A stretch of DNA of 64,000 nt from contig NZ_LOCQ01000059.1 in NCBI RefSeq assembly GCF_001677885.1, forward strand, positions 248,001-312,000, read 5' to 3'. The notes under the pieces were generated by a model that saw only the letters and a list, made by a program, of their open reading frames with translations, did no database searches and was not told where the DNA came from. Every line of letters starts with the position of its first letter. Position 1 is the stretch's first letter. A program made the position numbers and the translations under genes. This stretch comes from Janthinobacterium psychrotolerans. GTDB lineage: Bacteria; Pseudomonadota; Gammaproteobacteria; Burkholderiales; Burkholderiaceae_D. Shown in pieces: positions 17,344 to 24,592 of the stretch.

Positions 17344-18393
17344 TTACACCGTCAGCGACTCGCCGATCGCATAGAACTGTCCGCCGGCAATGTAATGCAG
17401 GCTGCGCCAGGCGGGATCGGCATCCTGGAAATGCCAATGGCCATCGCGAAACACGCGCGTGTCTGCCCATGCGCCCACCACTTCGCCGATAAACAGGTCG
17501 TAGCGATCCTGGTTATGCGGCTCGGGCACCAGCCGGCAGGCCAGCCAGGCCGCGCAACCGGCAACGAACGGCAAGTCATGGCCGTCGACACCGAACAGCT
17601 CGACGCCGGCGCGCGCCAGCTTGTCGGGCATGTCGGCCAGGCTGTTGGTGCCTACCACGTGCGTCAGCTGCAATTGCGCCGCGGTCGGCACCTGGATCAG
17701 AAACACGCCGCTGGCCTCGACCAGCGGCCGCGTGCGAGTGGCCTTGTCGAGCACCACCGTCAGCTTGGGCGGTGAAAAATCAAGGGCGCAGGCCCAGGAC
17801 GCGGCCATCACATCGTCGACGCCGCCGTGGCGGGACGAAACGAGAACGGCCGGGCCGTGGTTGATCAGGCGGCAGGCTTTGTCCAGCGGGACGGCCGCCA
17901 TGCATGCGTGTGCCGCCTGCATGGCATCACCTTGTGCGTGTAGTGGCAGCACCATCTCCCAGCAGTCGATGCCGGGACCATAGCCGTCCGGCGTCACCTT
18001 GACGGCGGCAAAACCGAAACTGGCGTAGAAACGCTGGGTGTGCTGGCTGGTGTCGATCCTGACGATGGCTACCTGCGGCATGGCGCGAATGGCAGCGAGC
18101 CGCGCCTGCGTCAGCATGCGGCCCAGGCCCTGGCCATGCAGGTCGTGCGCCACCATGCCCCAGCACAGGCTGGCGGTGACACCGTCCGCTTCCACGGCGT
18201 AGCCGCCACAGGCGACGATGCGCCCGCCGCATTCGATGACCAGGTAGGGATCGGTCGACCCGGCCAGGCAGGCACTGAACATGGCGCGTTCCGACGGATC
18301 GAAAAAGCGCGGCGTATTGCCGTCGAACAGGGCCAGGCAGGCCTCGCGGTCACTGGACCGGTAAGGGCGGATAGTGTTTTCCGGTTGCTTCAT
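17344..18393 (-). CDS. GNAT acetyltransferase fused to a flavin reductase-like domain
   Basis: A 349-residue two-domain protein. Residues 1 to about 150 are a GNAT N-acetyltransferase: the acetyl-CoA loop is visible as HDLHGQGLGRMLTQARL, and RFYASFGFAAVKVTPDGYGPG gives the last strands. Residues from about 157 to the end fit the FMN-binding split-barrel flavin reductase family, including PAVLVSSRHGGVDDVMAASW, DFSPPKLTVVLDKATRTRPLVE and the NQDRYDLFIGEVV strand. One reading frame spans both without a break. It lies downstream of, and on the same strand as, the arsR-arsC-arsH run. The fusion may couple acetylation with flavin-dependent redox chemistry; the substrate is unknown. Confidence 0.82.
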   Translation of the reverse strand: MKQPENTIRPYRSSDREACLALFDGNTPRFFDPSERAMFSACLAGSTDPYLVIECGGRIVACGGYAVEADGVTASLCWGMVAHDLHGQGLGRMLTQARLAAIRAMPQVAIVRIDTSQHTQRFYASFGFAAVKVTPDGYGPGIDCWEMVLPLHAQGDAMQAAHACMAAVPLDKACRLINHGPAVLVSSRHGGVDDVMAASWACALDFSPPKLTVVLDKATRTRPLVEASGVFLIQVPTAAQLQLTHVVGTNSLADMPDKLARAGVELFGVDGHDLPFVAGCAAWLACRLVPEPHNQDRYDLFIGEVVGAWADTRVFRDGHWHFQDADPAWRSLHYIAGGQFYAIGESLTV

Positions 18394-18421
18394 CAGATAC
18401 TTTCAACAATATGAGCAGTCA

Positions 18422-19051
18422 TCATGCCAGTTGCTCCGAAGTGACGACGTGCAGGCCCGGCGCGGCATCGATGGCCGCTTCCAGCAGCGCCTGCGCGATG
18501 CGTTCGGCAGGATTGATGCGCCAGCGCCGCGGCAGCACCGGCGCCAGCACGCCGAGCATGGCGGCCATCGCCGCTTCGCCGGGCCGCACGGCAGCGCGCG
18601 CGCCGCCGATCAGGCCCGGGCGCACATGCGTGAGGGACGCAAAGCCCAGGGTAGCGAGTTCGCGTTCCAGTTCGCCCTTGACGCGGTTATAGAAAAAGCG
18701 CGAGCCGGGATTGGCGCCGGCCGCCGAATTGAGCACATGGGCTGGCGTGCCGGCCGCCCTGGCCAGGCGCGCCACCACCATGGGATAGTCAAAATCGACC
18801 CGGCGAAATGCTTGCTGCGAGCCGGCCACCTTCATGGTCGTGCCCAGCGCGCAGACGACGGCGTCAGCGCGCCACCAGGTCGCGTCCGGCGCCAGCCCAT
18901 CAAAATCGATGAATGGCGCGATCAGTTTTGGATGCGCCGCCAGCGGCTTGCGCGCCAGCGCCACCACGGTGCTCACGCGCGCGTCGGCCAGCGCCAGGCG
19001 CAGCACGTGCTGGCCCACCAGGCCGGTGGCGCCTGCCAGTAGCAATTTCAT
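18422..19051 (-). CDS. NAD(P)H-binding Rossmann protein (NmrA/HTATIP2-like)
   Basis: A 209-residue short-chain dehydrogenase-like protein. The dinucleotide-binding loop GATGLVGQHV is at residues 7-16, followed by the expected strand VSTVVALARKPL and the FYNRVKGELER active-site-type segment (Tyr...Lys). It resembles NAD(P)-dependent epimerases or oxidoreductases of the YraR/HTATIP2 group. It sits 51 bases after arsH on the same strand and may be part of that transcription unit. Its contribution to arsenic metabolism, if any, is unknown. Confidence 0.78.
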   Translation of the reverse strand: MKLLLAGATGLVGQHVLRLALADARVSTVVALARKPLAAHPKLIAPFIDFDGLAPDATWWRADAVVCALGTTMKVAGSQQAFRRVDFDYPMVVARLARAAGTPAHVLNSAAGANPGSRFFYNRVKGELERELATLGFASLTHVRPGLIGGARAAVRPGEAAMAAMLGVLAPVLPRRWRINPAERIAQALLEAAIDAAPGLHVVTSEQLA

Positions 19052-19102
19052 GGCGACCTCTCTTTATATGGATGCCATACGATACAGCATCGCCACGCTG
19101 CG

Positions 19103-19798
19103 CTACAACGGATGGTCGTGCGGCGCCGCCTTGCGTTCGCTGTAGCGGCTGGTCAGGTAGTCGCTGCGCTCGCGCACGATCAGGGTAAATTTATACAACT
19201 CCTCCATCACGTCGACCAGCCGGTCGTAATAGGCCGAGGGCTTCATGCGGCCGTCGTCATCGAATTCCTGCCAGGCCTTGGCCACCGACGACTGGTTCGG
19301 GATCGTCACCATGCGCATCCAGCGGCCCAGCACGCGCAGGCCGTTGACCGCATTGAACGATTGCGAGCCGCCCGACACCTGCATCACGGCCAGCGTACGG
19401 CCCTGGGTCGGGCGCACGCTGCCCAGCTCCAGCGGCAGCCAGTCGATCTGCGACTTGAACACGCCCGTGACCGCGCCGTGGCGCTCGGGGCTGCACCACA
19501 CCTGCCCTTCCGACCATAGCGACAGCTCGCGCAGCTGCTGCACCTTGGGATGTTCGGCGCCGACGCTGTCGACCATCGGCAGGCCATGCGGATCGAACAC
19601 GCGCGTGTCGGCGCCGAAATGGCGCAGCAGCCGTTCGGCTTCCAGTACCAGCAACCGGCTGTACGAGCGCTCGCGCAGGGAACCGTACAGCAGCAGGATG
19701 CGCGGCGCGTGCGTCATCGGCGCCGCCATGAGTTTTTCAACCGTCGGCGTATCGACGTGAGCCGTGCTCAGGTTCGGCAAGCCGTCGATGTCATTCAT
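19103..19798 (-). CDS. arsH: ArsH, NADPH-dependent FMN protein of arsenic resistance
   Basis: A 231-residue flavoprotein with the start at 19796-19798 ([11 protein letters not shown]), which overlaps the arsC end by 8 bases. The NADPH-dependent FMN reductase fold is recognised by [41 protein letters not shown] and [20 protein letters not shown]. The [15 protein letters not shown]...[13 protein letters not shown] tail is typical of ArsH. The family oxidises trivalent methylarsenicals to the less toxic pentavalent forms. It sits in the arsR-arsC-arsH order without an efflux pump. Confidence 0.92.
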   Translation of the reverse strand: MNDIDGLPNLSTAHVDTPTVEKLMAAPMTHAPRILLLYGSLRERSYSRLLVLEAERLLRHFGADTRVFDPHGLPMVDSVGAEHPKVQQLRELSLWSEGQVWCSPERHGAVTGVFKSQIDWLPLELGSVRPTQGRTLAVMQVSGGSQSFNAVNGLRVLGRWMRMVTIPNQSSVAKAWQEFDDDGRMKPSAYYDRLVDVMEELYKFTLIVRERSDYLTSRYSERKAAPHDHPL

Positions 19799-20198
19799 GC
19801 GCCACCACGCGCTGGCCGTCTTCCTTGGTAAACGGCGCCAGCTGCGGCAGCGGCAGGATATCGAGCACCAATTCGGAGGGCCGGCACAGGCGCACGCCCA
19901 GCGGCGTGACGACAAACGGCCGGTTGATCAGGATGGGATGGGCCAGCATGGCGTCGAGCAGCGCCGCGTCGTCCAGGGCCGGGTTGTCGAGGCCCAGTTC
20001 CAGGTACGGCGCGCCCTTCTGGCGCAGTGCGTCGCGCACGGCCAGGCCGGCGCGCGCGATCAGCCCGGCCAGCTCCTCGCGCGATGGCGGCTGCTGCAGG
20101 TACTCGATGACCCGCGGCTCGGCGCCGGTATTGCGTATCAGCGCCAGGGTGTTGCGCGAAGTGCCGCAGGCGGGGTTGTGGTAAATGACGATATCCAT
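19791..20198 (-). CDS. arsC: Glutaredoxin-dependent arsenate reductase ArsC
   Basis: A 135-residue thioredoxin-fold enzyme reducing arsenate to arsenite. The catalytic Cys is C11 in [10 protein letters not shown]. The conserved arginines expected for arsenate binding are present in the [18 protein letters not shown] segment, the ArsC signature (NRP then R..RP). It follows arsR by 29 bases and overlaps arsH. The arsenite it makes normally needs ArsB/Acr3 export, which is not encoded here. Confidence 0.93.
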   Translation of the reverse strand: MDIVIYHNPACGTSRNTLALIRNTGAEPRVIEYLQQPPSREELAGLIARAGLAVRDALRQKGAPYLELGLDNPALDDAALLDAMLAHPILINRPFVVTPLGVRLCRPSELVLDILPLPQLAPFTKEDGQRVVAHE

Positions 20199-20227
20199 GG
20201 AGATCCTTTCAGTTCAGGAGCAAGCGG

Positions 20228-20521
20228 TCAGCATGGCGCGCCGCCGCAGCAGTTGTCGGTCAGGAAGCCGACCAGGGCGTTCATGCTGTCCATGCGCGCA
20301 GCGTAGATGATGAAACGCCCTTCCTGGCGCGCCGTGACCAACTGCGCGTGCGACAGCTCTTTCAGGTGGAACGACAGCGACGACGGCGCAATCGCCAGGC
20401 GCTCGGCGATCTTGCTGGCGGCCAGGCCTTCGGGGCCGGTCTGCACCAGCAGGCGGAAGATGGCCAGGCGCGATTCCTGGGCCAGTGCCGCCAGGGCGGC
20501 CAGTGCGTGCGGGGTTTGCAT
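20228..20521 (-). CDS. arsR: ArsR-family metalloregulator
   Basis: A 97-residue winged-helix repressor of the ArsR/SmtB family and first gene of the ars run. The recognition region SKIAERLAIAPSSLSFHLKEL is typical, and RFIIYAARMDSMNALVGFL is the dimerisation helix. Cysteines are clustered at the C-terminus (DNCCGGAPC) rather than in the recognition helix (the classical ELCVC is absent). Arsenite sensing is therefore likely to be through this C-terminal cluster, as in some proteobacterial ArsR types. It probably represses its own operon from the AT-rich site just upstream. Confidence 0.9.
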   Translation of the reverse strand: MQTPHALAALAALAQESRLAIFRLLVQTGPEGLAASKIAERLAIAPSSLSFHLKELSHAQLVTARQEGRFIIYAARMDSMNALVGFLTDNCCGGAPC

Positions 20522-20538
20522 GAGACATGCCTAATTGG

Positions 20539-20557
20539 TTCAATAATTCAATAATAG
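20539..20557. promoter_or_regulatory. Candidate ArsR operator/promoter
   Basis: An AT-rich stretch with two TTCAATA/ATTCAATA repeats begins 18 bases upstream of the arsR ATG. It stands out against the GC-rich surroundings. Its role as an operator is inferred from position. Confidence 0.4.
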
Positions 20558-20582
20558 TCGAAATAGAAGCCAAATGCAAAGC

Positions 20583-20612
20583 CCGGCCAGCCTGCACGCG
20601 CAAGCTGGCCGG
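20583..20612 (-). terminator. Terminator-like hairpin for the DUF4394 gene
   Basis: A perfect 9-bp stem (CCGGCCAGC with GCTGGCCGG) around a 12-base loop, 27 bases past the DUF4394 stop. On the minus strand it is followed by a T-containing tail (GCTTTGCATTTG). It also insulates the arsR promoter. Confidence 0.55.
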
Positions 20613-20638
20613 ACCGGGTCGCTACGCCATCGGTATTT

Positions 20639-22270
20639 TTATTTGATGGCGATGGCCAGGTCGCTCAAACCCACCTGCCCGTTGCCGACCAGCGAGGTGG
20701 CCGGCGTGGCGGCGCCGCCAGCGAAGACCGCCGCGCCCGTCGCCAGGTCGATGCGGTACAGCGAGCTCGGGCCGGTCGGTGTGGTGCGCAGCGCCGCCAG
20801 CGCCAGGCCATTGGCGCCGCCGGCGATATCGAAGCCGACGTCGCCGGCCGGCAGCACGCCCAGCAAGCCCACGTTGACCAGGGTGCCGTCGTTCGGCGGA
20901 TTTTGCAGCGCCAGGCTGGCGCTGGCCGTATCGATATCGTACAAGGCGGTGCTCGTGGTGCCGGCAATGCTGTTGGTATAGGCGGCGGCCGTGATGACCG
21001 GCAGCGCACCGGCGCGGTTGATGGCGCCATCGGTGGTGGTGGCGCCCGTATCGACGTTGATGCGCAGGCTCTGGCCGGTGTTGCCGATCACGCGCAGGCG
21101 GTCGGCGACGGGGTTGAAGTCGACGCCAAACGCGGTGCCGGCAATCGCCGTGTAGGGCGCGGAAGTATCGGCCGCGTCGGCCGACAGGGTCGCCTTCACG
21201 CTCGCCACGCCGGTGGCCGGATCGATGGTGACGATGCGCGCGTTCGACGAGATACCGTACAGCAGCCCATCCTTGGGCCGCACGTCAAAGCCCAGCAGGC
21301 GTTCGCCGGCAGCCAGGCCGGTCACCGCCACACTGGCGTCGAGCGTATTGGGCGTGGCGGTCTTGAAGGTAACGATGCGGCTGTCGTCCGTCAGGCCATA
21401 GGCGAGCGGCGCGGCAGGGGTCTTGAGGGCAATGCCGCGCAGCTCTTCGCCACCGGCCGCCGGCACTACCAGGGTGGCCGGCGCCGTGCTGGCCGACAGA
21501 TTGAGCGTATACAGGTTACGCACGCCGCCCACCGTCATGATGGCGTAGCCGGTATTGGTGCGTGCATCGATATCGAACCCGGTGACGGCGGTGGTGGTCA
21601 CGCCCAGCGGCACGGGGCTGGCCAGGGTGCCGTTATTCGGCGGATTTTGCATGTACAGGGTGCTGTTGGCGGCGTCGATCACGAACAGCGTGGTGCTGGC
21701 CGTACCGGCAAAGCTGTTGGTGTAGGCGGCGGCCGTGATGGCGGTATTGGCTGCGCCGCCATTGATATTGCCATCGGTGGTGGTGGCGCCCGTGTCGACA
21801 TTGATGCGCAGGCTCTGCCCCGTGTTGCTGACGATGCGCAGGCGGTCGGCGACCGGATTGAAGTCCACGCCGAAGCTGGTGCCGGCCAGCGCCGTGAACG
21901 GCGCCGTGGCGTCGGCGGCATCGGCCGCCAGGGTCGCCTTCAGGCTCGCCGCGCCGGTCGCGCCATTGAGTACATAGATGCGTCCGGCGCTGCTCACGCC
22001 ATACAGCTGACCGTCGGCCGGACGGAAGTCGATGCCCAGCAGGTTTTCGCCGGACTGCAGGCCCGTGACGGCGGCCGTGGTGCGCACCGTCCCCGGCAAA
22101 GCACGGTCGAACGAGATCAGCTTGTTGCTGGCGGTGAGCACAAACGCATCGCCCGCCGTCAGCACCGGTGGCGTGACAACAGCGTCATCATCGTTATCGC
22201 CGCCGCAAGCGGCGAGGGAAAGGGCAATGGCGGAAACAAGCAGCAGCTTGGCAAACGGCAGTTGGGGCAT
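20639..22270 (-). CDS. DUF4394 lipoprotein with two tandem domain copies
   Basis: A 543-residue exported protein. The leader ends in LSLAACGGD, a clear lipobox. The mature protein consists of two copies of a repeat of roughly 240 residues: FGVDFNPVADRLR, NTGQSLRINVDTGATTTDG and LQNPPNDGTL in the second copy match FGVDFNPVADRLR, the same NTGQ segment and MQNPPNNGTL in the first. This is the DUF4394 pattern, a beta-propeller-like family of surface or periplasmic proteins with unknown function. The two halves are also similar at DNA level, indicating internal duplication. It is transcribed alone, leftward. Confidence 0.85.
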   Translation of the reverse strand: MPQLPFAKLLLVSAIALSLAACGGDNDDDAVVTPPVLTAGDAFVLTASNKLISFDRALPGTVRTTAAVTGLQSGENLLGIDFRPADGQLYGVSSAGRIYVLNGATGAASLKATLAADAADATAPFTALAGTSFGVDFNPVADRLRIVSNTGQSLRINVDTGATTTDGNINGGAANTAITAAAYTNSFAGTASTTLFVIDAANSTLYMQNPPNNGTLASPVPLGVTTTAVTGFDIDARTNTGYAIMTVGGVRNLYTLNLSASTAPATLVVPAAGGEELRGIALKTPAAPLAYGLTDDSRIVTFKTATPNTLDASVAVTGLAAGERLLGFDVRPKDGLLYGISSNARIVTIDPATGVASVKATLSADAADTSAPYTAIAGTAFGVDFNPVADRLRVIGNTGQSLRINVDTGATTTDGAINRAGALPVITAAAYTNSIAGTTSTALYDIDTASASLALQNPPNDGTLVNVGLLGVLPAGDVGFDIAGGANGLALAALRTTPTGPSSLYRIDLATGAAVFAGGAATPATSLVGNGQVGLSDLAIAIK

Positions 22271-22321
22271 GGTCGTGGCTCCTGTAGATAGTTGTAAGAG
22301 GTGCCGCCCGCCTGCGAAAAC

Positions 22322-22376
22322 AGGGAGCGCACCCCGGTACTACCCACCGGATGCGGCTTTGGATGCAGTGCGCCCT
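22322..22376 (-). other. Structured leader upstream of the DUF4394 gene
   Basis: The 5' side of the DUF4394 gene can fold into an outer stem (GCGCAC with GTGCGC, extended by AGGG/CCCT) enclosing an inner 5-bp hairpin (CCGGT with ACCGG, 7-base loop). It lies 52-106 bases before the ATG. It could be a regulatory leader or a terminator for the upstream gene. I could not match it to a known riboswitch class. Confidence 0.35.
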
Positions 22377-22397
22377 GAATAAATTTACGCAAGCCGC

Positions 22398-23171
22398 TCA
22401 ATCATGCCGGCGCAACGCGCGCTGCCCGCCCACCAGCCCTTCGCGCCGCATGGCGCGCACCGCCATGTCAAAGCGCGCCACCAGCTGCGGCGTGGCGGCG
22501 GCCTTGTTGAACATTACATGGCTTTGCGTGGTCTCGATCGGCGGGCCGCTGATTTTCACGCGCCGCGTCGCCTGCAGTTGCCGCAGGATTTCCACGCCCA
22601 CGGCGCGGCTGCACACCACCGCGTCCATGCGGTTCGCCAGCAGCTTCCTGAAATTGGCTTCGTGGCTGGAACTCATTTCCAGTTTTTTGAACGTGCCCTG
22701 GCGCGCGGCGGCGTCGAAGATGGCGCCGTAGGAAGTGCCGCCCACCACCCCGATCGAGGCCATGGCCAGGGCATTCAGGTCACCGCGAAAAGCCAGCGTG
22801 GAGTCGCTGGCGACAAAAATCACATACTCCTGGAACAGCACCGGTTCGCTGGAAAACAGATATTTCGCTTCGCGCTCGGGCGTCTTCTTGACGGTAAACA
22901 TGGCGACCGCCTCGCCCGTTTCCACTTGCAGCAGCGCGCGCGGCAGCGGCAGCAGTTCGATGCTGGCGCTCTGCCCCATGCGGCGGAACGCTTCGGCCAC
23001 CAGCGCGACCATCGGCCCGGCCGGCTTGCCGCGCTCGTCGGGTGCCATGAAGGGCGGATACGGAAAACCCACCACGCGCAGCGGCGCGGTATCCACCGGC
23101 TGGGTCCGGGCCTGTGTCCAGCACAGGCACAGGCTCAACAAGATCACACGCACAAACAACCTGGCAGCCAT
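22398..23171 (-). CDS. Periplasmic amino-acid-type solute-binding protein (SBP family 3)
   Basis: About 257 residues from the ATG at 23171. A Sec signal peptide (MAARLFVRVILLSLCLCWTQA) precedes a family-3 binding fold that opens LRVVGFPYPPFMAPDERGKPAGPMVALV. The lobe-crossing segment EREAKYLFSSEPVLFQEYVIF and the RKLLANRMDAVV region are typical of orphan SBPs found near signalling genes. No ABC permease or ATPase is adjacent, so it may feed a sensor or act alone. It is 26 bases beyond the outer-membrane efflux gene and could be the last gene of the efflux transcript. Confidence 0.8.
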   Translation of the reverse strand: MAARLFVRVILLSLCLCWTQARTQPVDTAPLRVVGFPYPPFMAPDERGKPAGPMVALVAEAFRRMGQSASIELLPLPRALLQVETGEAVAMFTVKKTPEREAKYLFSSEPVLFQEYVIFVASDSTLAFRGDLNALAMASIGVVGGTSYGAIFDAAARQGTFKKLEMSSSHEANFRKLLANRMDAVVCSRAVGVEILRQLQATRRVKISGPPIETTQSHVMFNKAAATPQLVARFDMAVRAMRREGLVGGQRALRRHD

Positions 23172-23197
23172 GGGCACCCCCGGTCAGCGGCAAGCGA

Positions 23198-24592
23198 TTA
23201 TTCTTCCAGTCCGCCCCCCAGCGCCTTGTACAGGGCGACTGCGGATTTGAACTGGTCACGCCGCAAGTCTAGCAAAGTTTGCTGCGCAGCATACAACTGC
23301 CTTTGCGCATCCAGCAATTCCAGCCGGCTGTCCTGGCCCGCAGCGTAGCGCAATTGCGATAGTTGCCGCCGCTGTTCCGCGCTGGCCGCCACACGCTGCT
23401 GGGCCGCGATCTGCAGCGCGTAGGTCTGGCTGCCGGCCAGGCCGTCGCGCACCTCGCGAAACGCGCTCTGGATCGCCTGCTCGTACTGCAGCACGGCGAC
23501 CTCGGTGCGGATGCGCGACAGCTGCAGCTCGGCGCGCAGCTGGCCGCCCTGGAACAGCGGCTGGGTGATCTGCGGCGCGAACGACCAGCTGCGCGCATTG
23601 CCGCGAAACAGCTCACCCATGGCCGGACTGGCAAAGCCCAGCTGCGCCGTCAGCGACAGGCGCGGAAAAAAGGCGGCGCGCGCGGCGCCGATATCGGCGT
23701 TGGCCGCCACCAGCGTGTGTTCCGCCTGCAAAATATCGGGCCGGCGCACCAGCAGGTCCGACGGCACCCCCGGCGGCAGTTGCGTCAGCACCGGCTGGGC
23801 GTCGAGCGCGCGTCCGGCCGGCAAATCACCCGGCACAGGGCCGCCCAGCAGCAATTCCAGGTTGTTGCGCGCAAGCTGGCGGGCGCGCTCGCGCGCCTGC
23901 AGGTCCGCTTCGGCCGTCGCCGCCTGCCCTTCGGCTTGCGCCAGGTCCAGGCTGCTCCTCTGCTGCGCCGCATGCAGGCGCTGCGTCAAAGCCAGGGCCT
24001 GGCGCCAGTCCTGCAGGGTCGCTTGCGTCAACTGCAGCTGTTCGATGGCCAGCCGCTCTTCCAGGCAGGCGTCGGCCACGGCCGCCGTCAGCGCCAGCTG
24101 CGCCGCGCGCCGTCCCTGCTCGGTGGCCAGGTAGCGCGCAAAAGCGGCCTCGGACAGCGAGCGCAACCGGCCGAACAGGTCGATCTCGAAGGCGCTCATG
24201 GCCACGCCCGCCGTGAACTGGTTTTGCACGGCGGCCGCGCCGCCTGCTGCGCCTTGCGTGCGCTGGCGCGTGCCGCCGGCAACCGCGCCGATGGCCGGAT
24301 AGCGTGCGCCGTCCTGGATCTGGTACTGCGCCCGCACGGCATCGACATTGAGCGCCGCCACCCGCAGATCGCGGTTGTTCAGCAAAGCGATTTCCACCAG
24401 GCGTTGCAAGCGTGGGTCCAGCAGCATCTGGCGCCAGCCCAGGTCTGCCGCATTGCCCTGGCCGGCAGTCGCGCCGGCGTCATACGCAGAGGGCACCGGC
24501 AGCGCCGGTTTGACCAGGGATGGCGTCAGGCTGCAGGCCGACAAGGCGGCCGCCATCACGGCCATCGGTAAAATACAGTGGTACCGCATCAT
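23198..24592 (-). CDS. RND efflux outer-membrane channel lipoprotein (NodT/OprM family)
   Basis: A 464-residue TolC-like channel with a lipobox (AALSACSLTP) at the end of the leader. The repeated outer-membrane efflux halves are visible: RDLRVAALNVDAVRAQYQIQDG in the first, then LVAANADIGAARAAFFPRLSLTAQLG in the second. The start overlaps the stop of the RND pump gene. It completes the tripartite system by opening a duct across the outer membrane. The order adaptor-pump-channel is standard for the family. Confidence 0.93.
   Translation of the reverse strand: MMRYHCILPMAVMAAALSACSLTPSLVKPALPVPSAYDAGATAGQGNAADLGWRQMLLDPRLQRLVEIALLNNRDLRVAALNVDAVRAQYQIQDGARYPAIGAVAGGTRQRTQGAAGGAAAVQNQFTAGVAMSAFEIDLFGRLRSLSEAAFARYLATEQGRRAAQLALTAAVADACLEERLAIEQLQLTQATLQDWRQALALTQRLHAAQQRSSLDLAQAEGQAATAEADLQARERARQLARNNLELLLGGPVPGDLPAGRALDAQPVLTQLPPGVPSDLLVRRPDILQAEHTLVAANADIGAARAAFFPRLSLTAQLGFASPAMGELFRGNARSWSFAPQITQPLFQGGQLRAELQLSRIRTEVAVLQYEQAIQSAFREVRDGLAGSQTYALQIAAQQRVAASAEQRRQLSQLRYAAGQDSRLELLDAQRQLYAAQQTLLDLRRDQFKSAVALYKALGGGLEE

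Noticed and set aside
20583-20635. Third copy of the dispersed repeat (CGCCATCGGTATTTTT near 20625)
   Set aside because: Only about 12 bases resemble the repeat core, with none of the flanking sequence. The stretch is explained by the adjacent terminator hairpin.
22322-22376. c-di-GMP-I (GEMM) riboswitch upstream of the DUF4394 gene
   Set aside because: A GGTGGGTAGTACCGGGG segment recalls part of the motif, but the conserved first hairpin and the core tetraloop/receptor sequence are missing.
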